NCBI RefSeq assembly: GCF_030407435.1 | Contig: NZ_JASDDK010000009.1 | Coordinates: forward strand, 1-64,000 | Direction of reading: 5' to 3' | Origin: Winogradskyella bathintestinalis | GTDB taxonomy: Bacteria > Bacteroidota > Bacteroidia > Flavobacteriales > Flavobacteriaceae | Length of the DNA: 64,000 bases | Shown here: piece after piece, positions 46,909-55,093 of the stretch | Position numbering within the stretch: the stretch's first letter is position 1 | How the letters are laid out: every line of letters starts with the position of its first letter | The notes under the pieces: model-generated | The model's input: the letters and a program-made list of their open reading frames with translations, nothing else | Database searches by the model: none | What the model was told of the DNA's origin: nothing | Translations under genes and position numbers: made by a program

Positions 46909-47031
46909 GAGGGCGTTTCTCTACTTCGCTTAAGCTACGTAGAGTCAGGCTGCCCATTATATCTTTTATTTGGTCACTTCAACTTCGCGCTGAAACCAAA
47001 TAAAAGGATGCCATTGCCATCCTTAACGCGC
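46909..47031 (+). repeat. Structured intergenic element (Bacteroidota-type GGGCGTT...AACGC repeat)
   Basis: A 120-base element with nested pairing. GGGCGTT (46911-46917) faces AACGCGC (47025-47031) as outer arms; CTCTAC/GTAGAG (46919-46944) forms hairpin 1; ATCTTTTATTTGGT (46961-46974) pairs over 14 bp with ACCAAATAAAAGGAT (46995-47009) as hairpin 2. AAGGATG (47004-47010) could alternatively pair with CATCCTT (47018-47024). From memory, elements of this pattern (GGGCGTT, then CGGGCT or AGGCTG, CGCTATATCTTTT, AAAAGGATGCC, TCC-TAACGC) recur between genes in many flavobacterial genomes. It could be an RNA or a non-autonomous mobile repeat. Strand is uncertain. Confidence 0.6.
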
Positions 47032-47146
47032 TTTCCAAAGGTCGATGATTAGCATCAGACTAAAAGCAAATCTTAATGACAACTCATTATTTAATTTAGA
47101 AAATAGCTATTCACTATGTCATCATCAAGATTAGTTCTTATTAATA

Positions 47147-47178
47147 TTTGAAACTCTTTTGTTTAGATTGTATTTTTA
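47147..47178 (+). promoter_or_regulatory. Promoter of yaaA
   Basis: TTTG (47147-47150), a 20-base spacer and TATTTTTA (47171-47178) match the Bacteroidota consensus except for the final base. The start point would be near 47184. A TTG at 47148, which might pass for a start, belongs to the -33 element. Confidence 0.6.
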
Positions 47179-47218
47179 CAAATGAGAGAGAAAAAAAAAG
47201 TTTAACCTTTAATGAGAT

Positions 47219-47234
47219 TTCTGCTTTCGCAGAA
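47219..47234 (+). promoter_or_regulatory. Hairpin just upstream of the yaaA start codon
   Basis: TTCTGC and GCAGAA pair around a TTTC tetraloop, ending six bases before the ATG at 47241. It may affect ribosome access or mRNA stability; this is inferred from position only. Confidence 0.4.
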
Positions 47235-47240
47235 CGTAAT

Positions 47241-47999
47241 ATGAAACTAGTACTATCACCAGCAAAATCATTAGATTACGAAACCAAACTGCCAACAACA
47301 CAAATAACTGAAGGACGTTTTTTAGCTGAAGCAGAACGTTTAAATAAATTATTAAAAAAGAAATCCGCAAAAAGCTTATCTAAGTTAATGCATATTTCAG
47401 ATAATTTAGGACAATTAAATTACGAACGCAACCAAGAATGGGAATTGCCATTTACAAAGAAGAATGCAAGACCGGCCATATATGCATTTAATGGTGATGT
47501 ATATCGAGGTCTGGATGCCTATACTATCGAAAACAAAAAGTTGGATAAAGTAGAAGATACAATTCGTATTCTGTCGGGGTTATACGGTGTATTAAAGCCG
47601 TTAGATTTAATTCAGCCATACCGCTTAGAAATGGGCACAAAAATGTCTGTTGGTAAAAACAAGAACCTTTATGAATTCTGGAAAAAGAAAATCACAAAAT
47701 CTTTAAACGAGGAATTAGAGAACGACGAACTTTTTCTCAATTTAGCAAGTAATGAATATTTTAAAGCTATCGACACCAAAGCTTTAAAAGTGCCTGTGGT
47801 TAATGTGGCATTCAAAGAATTTAAAAATGGAAAATATAAAATCATCGCAATTTTTGCTAAAGTAGCTAGAGGATTAATGGCACGTTATATTATTGATACT
47901 AATGCTAAAACTTTAGAGGATATTAAAGGTTTTAATCTTGAAAATTATGGTTTTAGTGAAGAACTTTCTTCTGAAAACGAGTTGGTGTTTACAAGATAA
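47241..47999 (+). CDS. yaaA: Peroxide stress protein YaaA
   Basis: From the ATG at 47241 the protein has 252 residues and starts [20 protein letters not shown], the family N-terminus. Other conserved blocks are [47 protein letters not shown], and [12 protein letters not shown]. In Escherichia coli YaaA limits free iron and DNA damage under peroxide stress. A longer reading from TTG at 47148 would place 31 unrelated residues in front and overlaps the -33 element, so it is rejected. Confidence 0.92.
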   Translation: MKLVLSPAKSLDYETKLPTTQITEGRFLAEAERLNKLLKKKSAKSLSKLMHISDNLGQLNYERNQEWELPFTKKNARPAIYAFNGDVYRGLDAYTIENKKLDKVEDTIRILSGLYGVLKPLDLIQPYRLEMGTKMSVGKNKNLYEFWKKKITKSLNEELENDELFLNLASNEYFKAIDTKALKVPVVNVAFKEFKNGKYKIIAIFAKVARGLMARYIIDTNAKTLEDIKGFNLENYGFSEELSSENELVFTR

Positions 48000-48135
48000 T
48001 TTGTAGTTTATATATATTAATAATTGGTTATCGAAACTTGAAGCGTTTGTAAATATTAAACGGTCTATAATTTCTACTAAATCTTCAGTTTATATTCGTA
48101 AAAAGTCAGTAATTTTAGAGATCTAACCCACTTTT

Positions 48136-48858
48136 ATGTACTACTACTTAATTGTTGCCCTTCAAGTGTTTTGTATTTATCATGCTTATAAAAACCATAA
48201 ACCCTATTATTGGTATTTTATAATACTCTTTATTCCTATGCTAGGTTCACTTATTTATTTGATCACGCAGGTTTATAATAAAAATGACGCTGATAAAATT
48301 CAGAGTGAATTAACGTCCGTCATCAATCCAACTAAGAAAATTAAGGATTTAGACAAAAAGATAGAATTTTCAGATACTTATACCAACCGAATAGAATTAG
48401 CCGACGCGTATGCTGCTAATAATGACATGCCAAAGGCCATTATAAATTATAAGGAAACCTTAAAAGATACAGCTCAAAATAGTTTGTATGCACATCAACA
48501 ATTAATTTTGTGCTACTTTCAATTAAAAGACTATCGGGGTGTAATAGAACATTCAGAATTAATAATCGACAAATCTGAATTTAAAAACTCTAAACAGCAA
48601 TTCTGCTATGGTTTGGCGTTAAAAGAATTAGGCCAATTAGAAAAAGCCGAAAAACAATTAAAACAAATAGACAGACCTTATTCTAATTATAGTGAACGAT
48701 TAGAATTGGCAAAGTTCTACCTAGAAAATAATAGAATTTCCAAAGGAAAGGAATTACTGAACGAAATTTCCACGGAATCCCAACACATGACGAAACCTAA
48801 CAGACGTATTTACAGAACAACAATAGTAGAGGTTGAACGTTTGTTAAAGTCGTTGTAA
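48136..48858 (+). CDS. Membrane protein with TPR repeats
   Basis: A 240-residue protein with two N-terminal transmembrane helices (about 1-17 and 24-46, with PYYWYFIILFIPMLGSLIYL, similar to the PLDc_N-type region of short membrane proteins) and a soluble part made of TPR-like helices (about 75-235: LADAYAANNDMPKAIINYKE, QLILCYFQLKDYRGVIEHSE, LAKFYLENNRISKGKELLNE). A scaffold at the inner membrane is likely; partners are unknown. Transcribed with its neighbours rightwards but no operon link is certain. Confidence 0.78.
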   Translation: MYYYLIVALQVFCIYHAYKNHKPYYWYFIILFIPMLGSLIYLITQVYNKNDADKIQSELTSVINPTKKIKDLDKKIEFSDTYTNRIELADAYAANNDMPKAIINYKETLKDTAQNSLYAHQQLILCYFQLKDYRGVIEHSELIIDKSEFKNSKQQFCYGLALKELGQLEKAEKQLKQIDRPYSNYSERLELAKFYLENNRISKGKELLNEISTESQHMTKPNRRIYRTTIVEVERLLKSL

Positions 48859-48906
48859 AGTTTATTATTCCTGCGTCGGTAGGAATCTACTTTGAACAAA
48901 AAAAAT

Positions 48907-49611
48907 ATGTTTTTTCACAAACACCCATACCAGCCCTTTATAAAAAGAGATACGAAAAAATTAATAGTTGGTACGTTACCTCCTCCGAGATTTTCTACAG
49001 GGGATTTGCTAGAAAAAGATGTAGATTTCTGTTATGGCAGTTATTACAATTCGCTGTGGTTATTTATAGATAAAATCCATAACCTTAACTTACGTTTCGA
49101 TAATTCTCAAGAAGCCATAGAGCAGCGCCAGCAGTTTTTAATTGAAAACAAAATCGGAATATGTGACATTGTAGAAAGTGCTGAACGCAAAAAAATTGAT
49201 GCATCCGATTTAGGAATGCATAATATAAAATTGAGAGACGTTGTTGGTTATATTAAAGAATATTCAAGTATAGAAACCATTTTATTTACAGGAGGCAATA
49301 GTAAAAATGGTCCGGAATATTTCTTCAGAAAACATCTAAAAGATTACAACCTGAAATTAGTATTGGTACATAACGAAGTGCCCAGGATTCACCAATTTTC
49401 ATTACATGTCAATCAGAAGCATACGGCTACATCGAGCACAATTGAGAGGTCTCAGAAGTTAAGAACAATCAAAACGGTCTCATTAACCTCAGGTTCTGGA
49501 GCAGCCAATATTTCCATTAGTAGATTGCCGTTATATAAACAACTCAAAACCAAGAATCCAGACTTTAATACTTTTGATTTTCGTGTGATGCAGTATTCTG
49601 AATTTATATAA
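48907..49611 (+). CDS. Uracil-DNA glycosylase superfamily protein
   Basis: A 234-residue protein from the ATG at 48907 (a TTG at 48892 would add five residues; the family start MFFHKHPYQPFI favours the ATG). Motifs are KLIVGTLPPPRFSTGDLLEK, FCYGSYYNSLW, IGICDIVESAERKKIDASDL, LFTGGNSKNGPEYFF and LTSGSGAANISISRLPLY. These match a Bacteroidota subgroup of the uracil-DNA glycosylase superfamily that is related to Mug/UDG proteins; activity on uracil or another base has not been shown for this group as far as I know. Confidence 0.78.
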   Translation: MFFHKHPYQPFIKRDTKKLIVGTLPPPRFSTGDLLEKDVDFCYGSYYNSLWLFIDKIHNLNLRFDNSQEAIEQRQQFLIENKIGICDIVESAERKKIDASDLGMHNIKLRDVVGYIKEYSSIETILFTGGNSKNGPEYFFRKHLKDYNLKLVLVHNEVPRIHQFSLHVNQKHTATSSTIERSQKLRTIKTVSLTSGSGAANISISRLPLYKQLKTKNPDFNTFDFRVMQYSEFI

Positions 49612-49809
49612 AATAGCGGTCGAATAACTTTAGTGGTAAGAGTTTGCTCTTAAGATTTATAAATGGGCAACCAAACGACTATACTAATATTATAAAAAGC
49701 GAATTGAATAGTAATTTATTTTTTCTGACAACTTAAATTTAGGAAATTACAAATCATAATGTTTTAAAACACGAATCGTTTTCTTAACTTGTATTTCAAA
49801 CAGCGAAAC

Positions 49810-50613
49810 ATGAAAAAAACTCTCCAAATAGCCAATGGCATTGCCTATCTTTTAGTAGTAATCGTTAACTATGTTTCAGTGACGGGAGCTTTAAACAATA
49901 ATACAATTGGTGAAATATCCGACAGTTATAATTCTTTGTTTACCCCAGCGGGTTATGCATTTTCAATCTGGGGAATTATTTACATGCTATTATTAGGTTT
50001 CATAATTTATCAAGGTAGAAGCTTATTTACAAAAGCAAAAAACGATGAGTTTATTCTGCATACAGGATGGTGGTTTGTATGGTCTTGTGTCTTCAACTCC
50101 CTGTGGGTGTTTGCGTGGGTATACAACTATACAGGATTGTCTTGTATAATCATTTTTTTATTGCTCATATCACTTTTTAAAATTGTACTTAATAACCGAA
50201 TGGAACTAGACGACGTCCCTTTTCCTAAAATAGTATTTTTATGGTGGCCTTTTGTTATCTATTCGGGTTGGGTCACTGTGGCGAGTATTGTTAATGTTTC
50301 AAGTTATCTTGTTAAATTGAAGTGGGATGGATTTGGAATTTCCGAAGTGACTTGGGCTATTGTAATGATAAGCATTGCCGTTCTTATTAATATACTATTA
50401 ACTTGGAAACGCAATATGCGCGAGTTTGCCTTAGTAGGCGTTTGGTCTCTAATAGGCATTGGTTATGCGAATGAGCTTACTAATGATACGTTATTTTACG
50501 TAGCGTTTTTGGGAGCTTTAGTATTATTTGTTAGTTCAGGTATCCATGCTTATCACAATAGAGCGACGAATCCATATTTAAAATTTAAGCATTGGCGGGA
50601 TTCTAGATCCTAA
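49810..50613 (+). CDS. TspO/MBR-related tryptophan-rich membrane protein
   Basis: A 267-residue integral membrane protein from the ATG at 49810 (a TTG at 49789 would add seven residues). About eight hydrophobic helices can be drawn, rich in Trp: FTPAGYAFSIWGIIYMLLLG, GWWFVWSCVFNSLWVFAWVY, FLWWPFVIYSGWVTVASIVN. The FTP-x-GYAFSIWG block is typical of tryptophan-rich sensory/TspO-like proteins in this phylum, but the protein is longer than the five-helix TspO (about 160 residues), so it is a related group. TspO proteins bind tetrapyrroles or cholesterol-like ligands; the ligand here is unknown. Confidence 0.75.
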   Translation: MKKTLQIANGIAYLLVVIVNYVSVTGALNNNTIGEISDSYNSLFTPAGYAFSIWGIIYMLLLGFIIYQGRSLFTKAKNDEFILHTGWWFVWSCVFNSLWVFAWVYNYTGLSCIIIFLLLISLFKIVLNNRMELDDVPFPKIVFLWWPFVIYSGWVTVASIVNVSSYLVKLKWDGFGISEVTWAIVMISIAVLINILLTWKRNMREFALVGVWSLIGIGYANELTNDTLFYVAFLGALVLFVSSGIHAYHNRATNPYLKFKHWRDSRS

Positions 50614-50656
50614 ATAATAATACCATATTTGTGAGAGTCATCGTCTAATTTAACTG

Positions 50657-50664
50657 TACCTTTG
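50657..50664 (+). promoter_or_regulatory. -7 promoter element of the DEAD-box helicase gene
   Basis: TACCTTTG fits TAnnTTTG. The nearest TTTG (50628-50631) is 25 bases upstream, longer than usual. The transcript would start near 50671, 48 bases before the ATG at 50719. Confidence 0.5.
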
Positions 50665-50718
50665 GCAACTAAGAAAAATGACGCTAAAAATTAGATGGTC
50701 ATTTACCAAATAATTTAT

Positions 50719-51996
50719 ATGTCATTCAAATCATTGGGCTTATCTGAGCCATTACTAAAAGCGATTAGTAAAAAAGGATACGAAACTCCTTCTCCAATAC
50801 AAGCTAAAGCTATTCCACCAGTTTTAGAAGGCAAAGACGTTTTAGCTTCTGCACAAACCGGAACAGGAAAAACGGCAGGTTTCACCTTACCTATGCTTCA
50901 TCATTTATCTAAAGGACCAGAGCAAAGGCATCGACCAGTTAGAGCATTAATCTTAACGCCAACGCGAGAATTAGCAGCGCAAGTACATGCGAATGTTAAA
51001 GAATATAGTGAGTTTTTAAATATAAGAAGCGCTGTAATTTTTGGCGGTGTTAACCAAAAACCACAAGTAGCTAAAATTCGTCAAGGAATTGACGTTTTAG
51101 TAGCTACACCAGGGCGATTAATTGATTTAGAAAATCAAGGTTTATTGTCTTTAAAGCGTGTAGAGATATTTGTCTTAGATGAAGCCGACCGTATGTTAGA
51201 CATGGGTTTTTTGCGTGACATTGAGCGTATTATGAAATTAATACCAAACAAACGTCAAAATTTAATGTTCTCTGCAACCTTTTCAAAGGACATAAAAAAA
51301 TTAGCCTACTCTATTCTTAACAATCCTGTACAAGTTGAGGCCACACCAGAAAACACAGCTGTTGAGGTTATAGAACAAAAAGTGTATCGTGTTGCTAAGG
51401 GTAAAAAAACAGGCTTAATTATAAAGTTAATTTCCGATGGTAATTGGAAACAAGTTTTAGTTTTTACAAGAACGAAACACGGAGCAAACAAACTGTGTAA
51501 AAAAATGATCAGTGCTGGTATTACAGCGGCAGCCATTCACGGGAATAAAAGTCAAGGTGCAAGAACTAAAGCTTTAGCCGGTTTTAAGAATGGATCTGTA
51601 AGAGTATTGGTAGCCACTGATATTGCAGCAAGAGGATTAGATATTCCGTTGTTACCACATGTTATAAATTTTGAGTTGCCAAACATTTCCGAAGATTATG
51701 TACACAGAATTGGTAGAACGGGTCGAGCAGGCGCAGAAGGCCAAGCAATATCATTGGTGAGTGCAGATGAAACAACTTATTTACATGGTATAGAAAAATT
51801 AATAGGTGAGTCTATTGAAGTCGAAATTGTAGAAGGTTTTGAACCCGATCCAAACGCGTCTACAGAACCTATTAAACCTGGGCAAAATAGAAATAGAAAT
51901 CAAAGAAGCAGTAGGAATTCTAATACTAGAAATTCAAAAAAACCTAAAAATTCTAACCGAAACAGAAACCGAAGACGAAACGATAATAGAGATTAG
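50719..51996 (+). CDS. rhlE: DEAD-box ATP-dependent RNA helicase (RhlE-like)
   Basis: A 425-residue helicase from the ATG at 50719 (family start [16 protein letters not shown]); an ATG at 50695 would add eight residues. Motifs: Q motif GYETPSPIQ, Walker [28 protein letters not shown] (DEAD), SATFS, and [12 protein letters not shown]-terminal tail of about 40 residues is rich in Asn and Arg ([20 protein letters not shown]) and could bind RNA. It should unwind structured RNA in cold or ribosome assembly, as RhlE-type helicases do. The next gene starts 61 bases after the stop. Confidence 0.92.
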   Translation: MSFKSLGLSEPLLKAISKKGYETPSPIQAKAIPPVLEGKDVLASAQTGTGKTAGFTLPMLHHLSKGPEQRHRPVRALILTPTRELAAQVHANVKEYSEFLNIRSAVIFGGVNQKPQVAKIRQGIDVLVATPGRLIDLENQGLLSLKRVEIFVLDEADRMLDMGFLRDIERIMKLIPNKRQNLMFSATFSKDIKKLAYSILNNPVQVEATPENTAVEVIEQKVYRVAKGKKTGLIIKLISDGNWKQVLVFTRTKHGANKLCKKMISAGITAAAIHGNKSQGARTKALAGFKNGSVRVLVATDIAARGLDIPLLPHVINFELPNISEDYVHRIGRTGRAGAEGQAISLVSADETTYLHGIEKLIGESIEVEIVEGFEPDPNASTEPIKPGQNRNRNQRSSRNSNTRNSKKPKNSNRNRNRRRNDNRD

Positions 51997-52057
51997 TCGC
52001 TTACCGTTTAAAGAAGAATTATAGCGTCGCTTTCTGTGCAAAAAATCTATTCTAAAT

Positions 52058-52273
52058 ATGACACCTCAATTAAAGGAAAAAATTTTAGAAGTTTGTAATA
52101 AGAAAATAGCTCAGAAGGGAGCTAACGTTGGAATTTCATTTTATGCTTTTTTTAAAAATAAAAATGATAATCCTACATTGTTAATGGAAGCTGCAACTTG
52201 GTGGATAGAAACGCATAAGTTAGACCATTTTGAAAAAGCCATTAAGATTAAAGAATTAATTAAATCTCTATAA
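52058..52273 (+). CDS. DUF6500-type small protein
   Basis: A 71-residue protein starting [20 protein letters not shown] and containing [37 protein letters not shown] and KAIKIKELI. This pattern resembles the DUF6500 family, from memory. No catalytic motif is visible and the function is unknown. The VF530 gene starts two bases after the stop with a TTG, so the pair is probably translated together. Confidence 0.7.
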   Translation: MTPQLKEKILEVCNKKIAQKGANVGISFYAFFKNKNDNPTLLMEAATWWIETHKLDHFEKAIKIKELIKSL

Positions 52274-52274
52274 T

Positions 52275-52508
52275 TTGTCAGCACAACTCAACAATCCGTT
52301 GCACGGAATAAAACTAGAACAGATTCTTAACGATCTACAAGCGCATTACGGTTGGGAATATATGGGTTATCAAATTAATATTCGATGTTTTACCCAAGAT
52401 CCATCAGTGAAATCTAGTTTAAAATTTTTAAGACGTACCCCGTGGGCAAGAACTAAGGTTGAGCAAATGTATTTAGATTATCTAAAGAAAAACCCAAAAA
52501 CTAAATAG
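52275..52508 (+). CDS. VF530-type DNA-binding protein (TTG start)
   Basis: A 77-residue protein matching the VF530/DUF2132 group: [40 protein letters not shown], and [20 protein letters not shown]. The domain begins at about residue 7, and no ATG occurs before the conserved part (first internal Met is in the WEYMGYQ block). A TTG two bases after the preceding stop is therefore taken as the start. Vibrio VF530 binds DNA; other members are little studied. Confidence 0.82.
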   Translation: MSAQLNNPLHGIKLEQILNDLQAHYGWEYMGYQINIRCFTQDPSVKSSLKFLRRTPWARTKVEQMYLDYLKKNPKTK

Positions 52509-52559
52509 CTAAGTACGTAGTTATTTCGAATTACAGTTAAATAAAACAACCTATAAGAA

Positions 52560-53450
52560 TTATAAGGTATGTAGTTTTTTATCTTTTTTCTTGTCTAGAT
52601 AATGTCTTAATACTCCGCCTTTCACGTTATTAACATCAAATTCAACAATAAAAGCATTTTCGTCTATATCTTCAATAATTCGATGCATTTTTTTTATATC
52701 TATACGATTAATAATAGTATGAATGATATCAAAATCTTGCTGTGGACCTGTACTTCCAAATCCTTTAGACCCTTTATAGGTGGTTAGTCCTACACCTAAT
52801 TCCATCATAATAGCATTCTTAATTTTTGCATAATCATTGGATACTATGGTGACACCAATAAAATCTTCAAAACCTTCAATGGTTAAATCGGTAACTTTGG
52901 CTGTTACTATATAAGTAAGAATTGAGTACAGCGCAATCTCTACAGAAACAACCATAGCAGTGATACTAAACAAAACAATATTAAACATAAGAATAACTCT
53001 ACCTATACTTAAACCAAATTTATCATTGAGATAAATACCTAAGATTTCTGATCCATCCAAAACTGATCCATTTCTAATGGCAATACCTATTCCGCCACCC
53101 AAACATAGTCCTCCAAAAATTGAAATGAGAAGTTTGTCTTCTGTAATAATTCCATAGTTTCCAAAATGAATTATAGATGCAAAGGCCAGTATACTAACAA
53201 TAGATTTAATAACAATTCGCTTAGAAACTGTGTAATAACCTAAAATTAAAAATGGTAAACTAAATATTACAAGTAATAATGAAATATCTATTCCGATCAC
53301 TCTATTTACCAGCAAAGCTATTCCTGTAACGCCACCATCCATAAAACCATTGGGTAATAAAAATGCTTTTAAACCCACACTTGCTAAAACAATACCTATT
53401 GCGATTTGGCTGTATTCTGATATATAATTATAAGTTTTTGAATGTTTCAA
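52560..53450 (-). CDS. YitT family membrane protein
   Basis: A 296-residue protein with five predicted transmembrane helices (for example IAIGIVLASVGLKAFLLPNG, ISLLLVIFSLPFLILGYYTV, ILMFNIVLFSITAMVV) and a C-terminal DUF2179 domain (RIDIKKMHRIIEDIDENAFI, VEFDVNNVKGGVLRHYLDKK). YitT proteins are putative transporters of unknown substrate. The first residues before helix 1 begin at a TTG (53448-53450); an in-frame stop lies two codons upstream and the next Met is inside the first conserved block (about residue 37), so TTG is the likely start. Confidence 0.85.
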   Translation of the reverse strand: MKHSKTYNYISEYSQIAIGIVLASVGLKAFLLPNGFMDGGVTGIALLVNRVIGIDISLLLVIFSLPFLILGYYTVSKRIVIKSIVSILAFASIIHFGNYGIITEDKLLISIFGGLCLGGGIGIAIRNGSVLDGSEILGIYLNDKFGLSIGRVILMFNIVLFSITAMVVSVEIALYSILTYIVTAKVTDLTIEGFEDFIGVTIVSNDYAKIKNAIMMELGVGLTTYKGSKGFGSTGPQQDFDIIHTIINRIDIKKMHRIIEDIDENAFIVEFDVNNVKGGVLRHYLDKKKDKKLHTL

Positions 53451-53706
53451 GGGTCAGTTTTTATAGTTCCATTTAATGTCTAAGAAGTTACAAAATTCAT
53501 TGAGAAATAAAGTTTTTTAATATTATATTTTTAGAGAAACTCTAATTTAAAAAATACCTTAGTGATGTCTTTAAGGAAGTGAGTTGAACTATTTCCGCTA
53601 TATTAGTAGGATTTTAGGTTTGAAACTCTGACGTTGGTCCAAAAATAAATAGAGGCATATTTTTTAATATTTCGGCATTACTATCGCGAGGTTGGTCATT
53701 CTAAAT
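53451..53706. other. Intergenic stretch between YitT and the EF-hand gene
   Basis: Upstream of yitT and downstream of the terminator of the EF-hand gene. AT-rich, with stops in all frames; no promoter, RNA or repeat was recognised. The yitT promoter must lie here, but no good TAnnTTTG was found. Confidence 0.4.
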
Positions 53707-53739
53707 ACAAAAAAATCCTCTAAGGTTTGTAGAGGATTT
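53707..53739 (-). terminator. Terminator of the EF-hand gene
   Basis: AAATCCTCTA (53713-53722) pairs perfectly with TAGAGGATTT (53730-53739) around a 7-base loop. On the minus strand a T run (plus-strand A residues 53709-53715) follows. It lies about 50 bases after the stop of the gene ending at 53791. T residues on the plus side suggest it may work in both directions. Confidence 0.8.
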
Positions 53740-53790
53740 TTAATAGTCAATAAAATAAAAAGATATGATTTAACTTTTTCACATTAAAAG

Positions 53791-54168
53791 TTATCCCTTT
53801 TTTTCTAAAGTATTACTTTTTTTAGCTCGAAGTTTAGTCTCGTTGGGGTTTCTTTTTTCGCGTCTCATTTCAAAAGCGGCTTTAAATTCGGTCTTATCTA
53901 AACTTCCGTTTTTATCAGTATCCATTTCTGCAAACTGACTTTCGAATTGTACTTCTTTCGATTTGTCCTTTAACTCTTTAGTTTTAAATTCTTCTAAAGT
54001 AATGGTGTTATCGGCATTAATGTCTAAATGTTTGAACATTCTTTCCGATGGGTCTGTTTTTAATTCTTTCTTTTTGCTTTCTATTTTAAACTTTTCTTGA
54101 GCTCCTATAGTTGAGATAGAAGCAATAGCAATAATAAATATTCCGGTTTTTAATGTATTAGAAATCAT
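53791..54168 (-). CDS. Exported EF-hand protein
   Basis: A 125-residue protein with a signal peptide (about 1-23, ending in IGA) and two EF-hand calcium-binding loops: DINADNTITLEEF (about 49-61) and DTDKNGSLDKTEF (about 83-95), both with Asp/Asn at positions 1, 3 and 5 and Glu at 12. The tail is basic (about 100-125). It should bind calcium in the periplasm or outside the cell; the target is unknown. It has its own terminator on the left; a 25-base palindrome lies upstream. Confidence 0.85.
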   Translation of the reverse strand: MISNTLKTGIFIIAIASISTIGAQEKFKIESKKKELKTDPSERMFKHLDINADNTITLEEFKTKELKDKSKEVQFESQFAEMDTDKNGSLDKTEFKAAFEMRREKRNPNETKLRAKKSNTLEKKG

Positions 54169-54228
54169 TGTGTTTCGTTTTTAATTTGAATTTAGACTAA
54201 AATAATTAAAAATGGTTTAAAAAAGATC

Positions 54229-54253
54229 AAATGATTAAATTATTTAATCATTT
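54229..54253. repeat. Perfect 25-base AT-rich palindrome
   Basis: AAATGATTAAAT and ATTTAATCATTT flank a single T. It lies 60 bases upstream of the EF-hand ATG and 76 bases after the trmL stop. On the minus strand a T run follows after a few bases (TTTGATCTTTTTT), so it may terminate trmL or serve as an operator for the EF-hand gene. Confidence 0.5.
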
Positions 54254-54329
54254 GTAAAATCTGTACTTGGTAGCTTACGTTATAAAAAGTTAAATCTAAA
54301 AAGCATAATTTTTAATAGCTCAAAAATGT

Positions 54330-54788
54330 TTAACCGCATTCAATCTGACGTAAACCTTCATAAACAATTATGCCAACGGCATTCGCTAAATTTAAGCTTC
54401 TAATGGCTTCACTAAAAAGTGGGATTTTAAATAGTTGAGCGTCGTGTTTCTCAATTAATGGTTTAGGTAAACCAATAGATTCTTTCCCAAATACTAAGAA
54501 CATACCGTCTTCGAAGGTAATATCCCAATGGCTTTTTGAACCATGACTAGACAAAAAAACCATTTTTTCATCCTGGTTTTTTGAAAAAAAGTCATCAATA
54601 TTATCGTAGTAGATAACATCTAAATGTTGCCAATAATCGAGTCCAGCACGTTTAAGACGTTTGTCATCTATTTCAAACCCAAAAGGCTTTACTAAATGTA
54701 ATTTTGAACCTGTAGCCAATGCTAATCGGCCAATATTGCCTGTGTTATTTGGGATTTCCGGTTCTATGAGAACGATGTTTAATGGCAT
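54330..54788 (-). CDS. trmL: tRNA (cytidine(34)-2'-O)-methyltransferase TrmL
   Basis: A 152-residue SPOUT-fold methyltransferase that modifies the wobble base of leucine tRNAs. The motifs are IVLIEPEIPNNTGNIGRLAL at the N-terminus, LVKPFGFEIDDKRLKRAGLD, FLVFGKESIGLP and the knot region IRSLNLANAVGIIVYEGLRQ. Length and order are those of TrmL, not of larger SpoU enzymes. Its probable -7 element lies in the loop of the hairpin that ends the neighbouring small gene. Confidence 0.93.
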   Translation of the reverse strand: MPLNIVLIEPEIPNNTGNIGRLALATGSKLHLVKPFGFEIDDKRLKRAGLDYWQHLDVIYYDNIDDFFSKNQDEKMVFLSSHGSKSHWDITFEDGMFLVFGKESIGLPKPLIEKHDAQLFKIPLFSEAIRSLNLANAVGIIVYEGLRQIECG

Positions 54789-54794
54789 AATATG

Positions 54795-54827
54795 AAAAAA
54801 GTCTATTCAAATATATGAATAGACTTT
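54795..54827 (-). terminator. Terminator of the 48-residue gene
   Basis: AAAGTCTATTCA (54798-54809) and TGAATAGACTTT (54816-54827) form a perfect 12-bp stem with a six-base loop. On the minus strand a run of six T residues follows (plus A 54795-54800). It lies 21 bases after the stop of the small gene at 54849-54995. Confidence 0.85.
54808..54815 (-). promoter_or_regulatory. -7 promoter element of trmL inside a terminator loop
   Basis: On the minus strand TATATTTG, an exact TAnnTTTG match, falls in and beside the loop of the preceding terminator. The start point would be near 54801 and the trmL ATG is at 54788. The -33 region is weak. Confidence 0.45.
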
Positions 54828-54848
54828 GTAAATTTTTCTTTTAAATAA

Positions 54849-54995
54849 TTACTTTTTTGTTTGCTGATCTTTTATTGTTTTTTTGTCAATATCAAATTTA
54901 TTAGTTTTTTGATTGACATGCTTTGTTGGATTATTCAAATCCGTTTGATTTTGAGTTTTCGTTTTAAACTTTTTTTTATCCTCTATAATTCCCAT
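54849..54995 (-). CDS. Small, highly charged 48-residue protein
   Basis: ATG at 54995-54993 opens a frame of 48 codons ending in TAA at 54849-54851. The product starts MGIIEDKKKFKTKTQNQTDL and continues with NNPTKHVNQKTNKFDIDKKT to a Lys-rich end. It is rich in Lys, Asn, Gln, Thr and Asp, without hydrophobic segment or Cys, so probably a soluble, maybe disordered or nucleic-acid-binding protein. No family is recognised. A perfect terminator hairpin 21 bases downstream in the right orientation supports that the strand is transcribed. Alternatively it could mark an RNA gene. Confidence 0.6.
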   Translation of the reverse strand: MGIIEDKKKFKTKTQNQTDLNNPTKHVNQKTNKFDIDKKTIKDQQTKK

Positions 54996-55093
54996 GATTT
55001 CTTTATTTTATCGTTAGTGGATAATGTAAGAAAATTTCTCGGAATTTTGTCACAAAGAACTCTTAAATCCTTGGTTGCTAATGTTAAATAGTA

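Noticed and set aside
54861..55091. Rightward Phe/Leu-rich frame of 76 codons
   Set aside because: Shadow of the AT-rich antisense of the 48-residue gene; the opposite strand has the better start, composition and a terminator.
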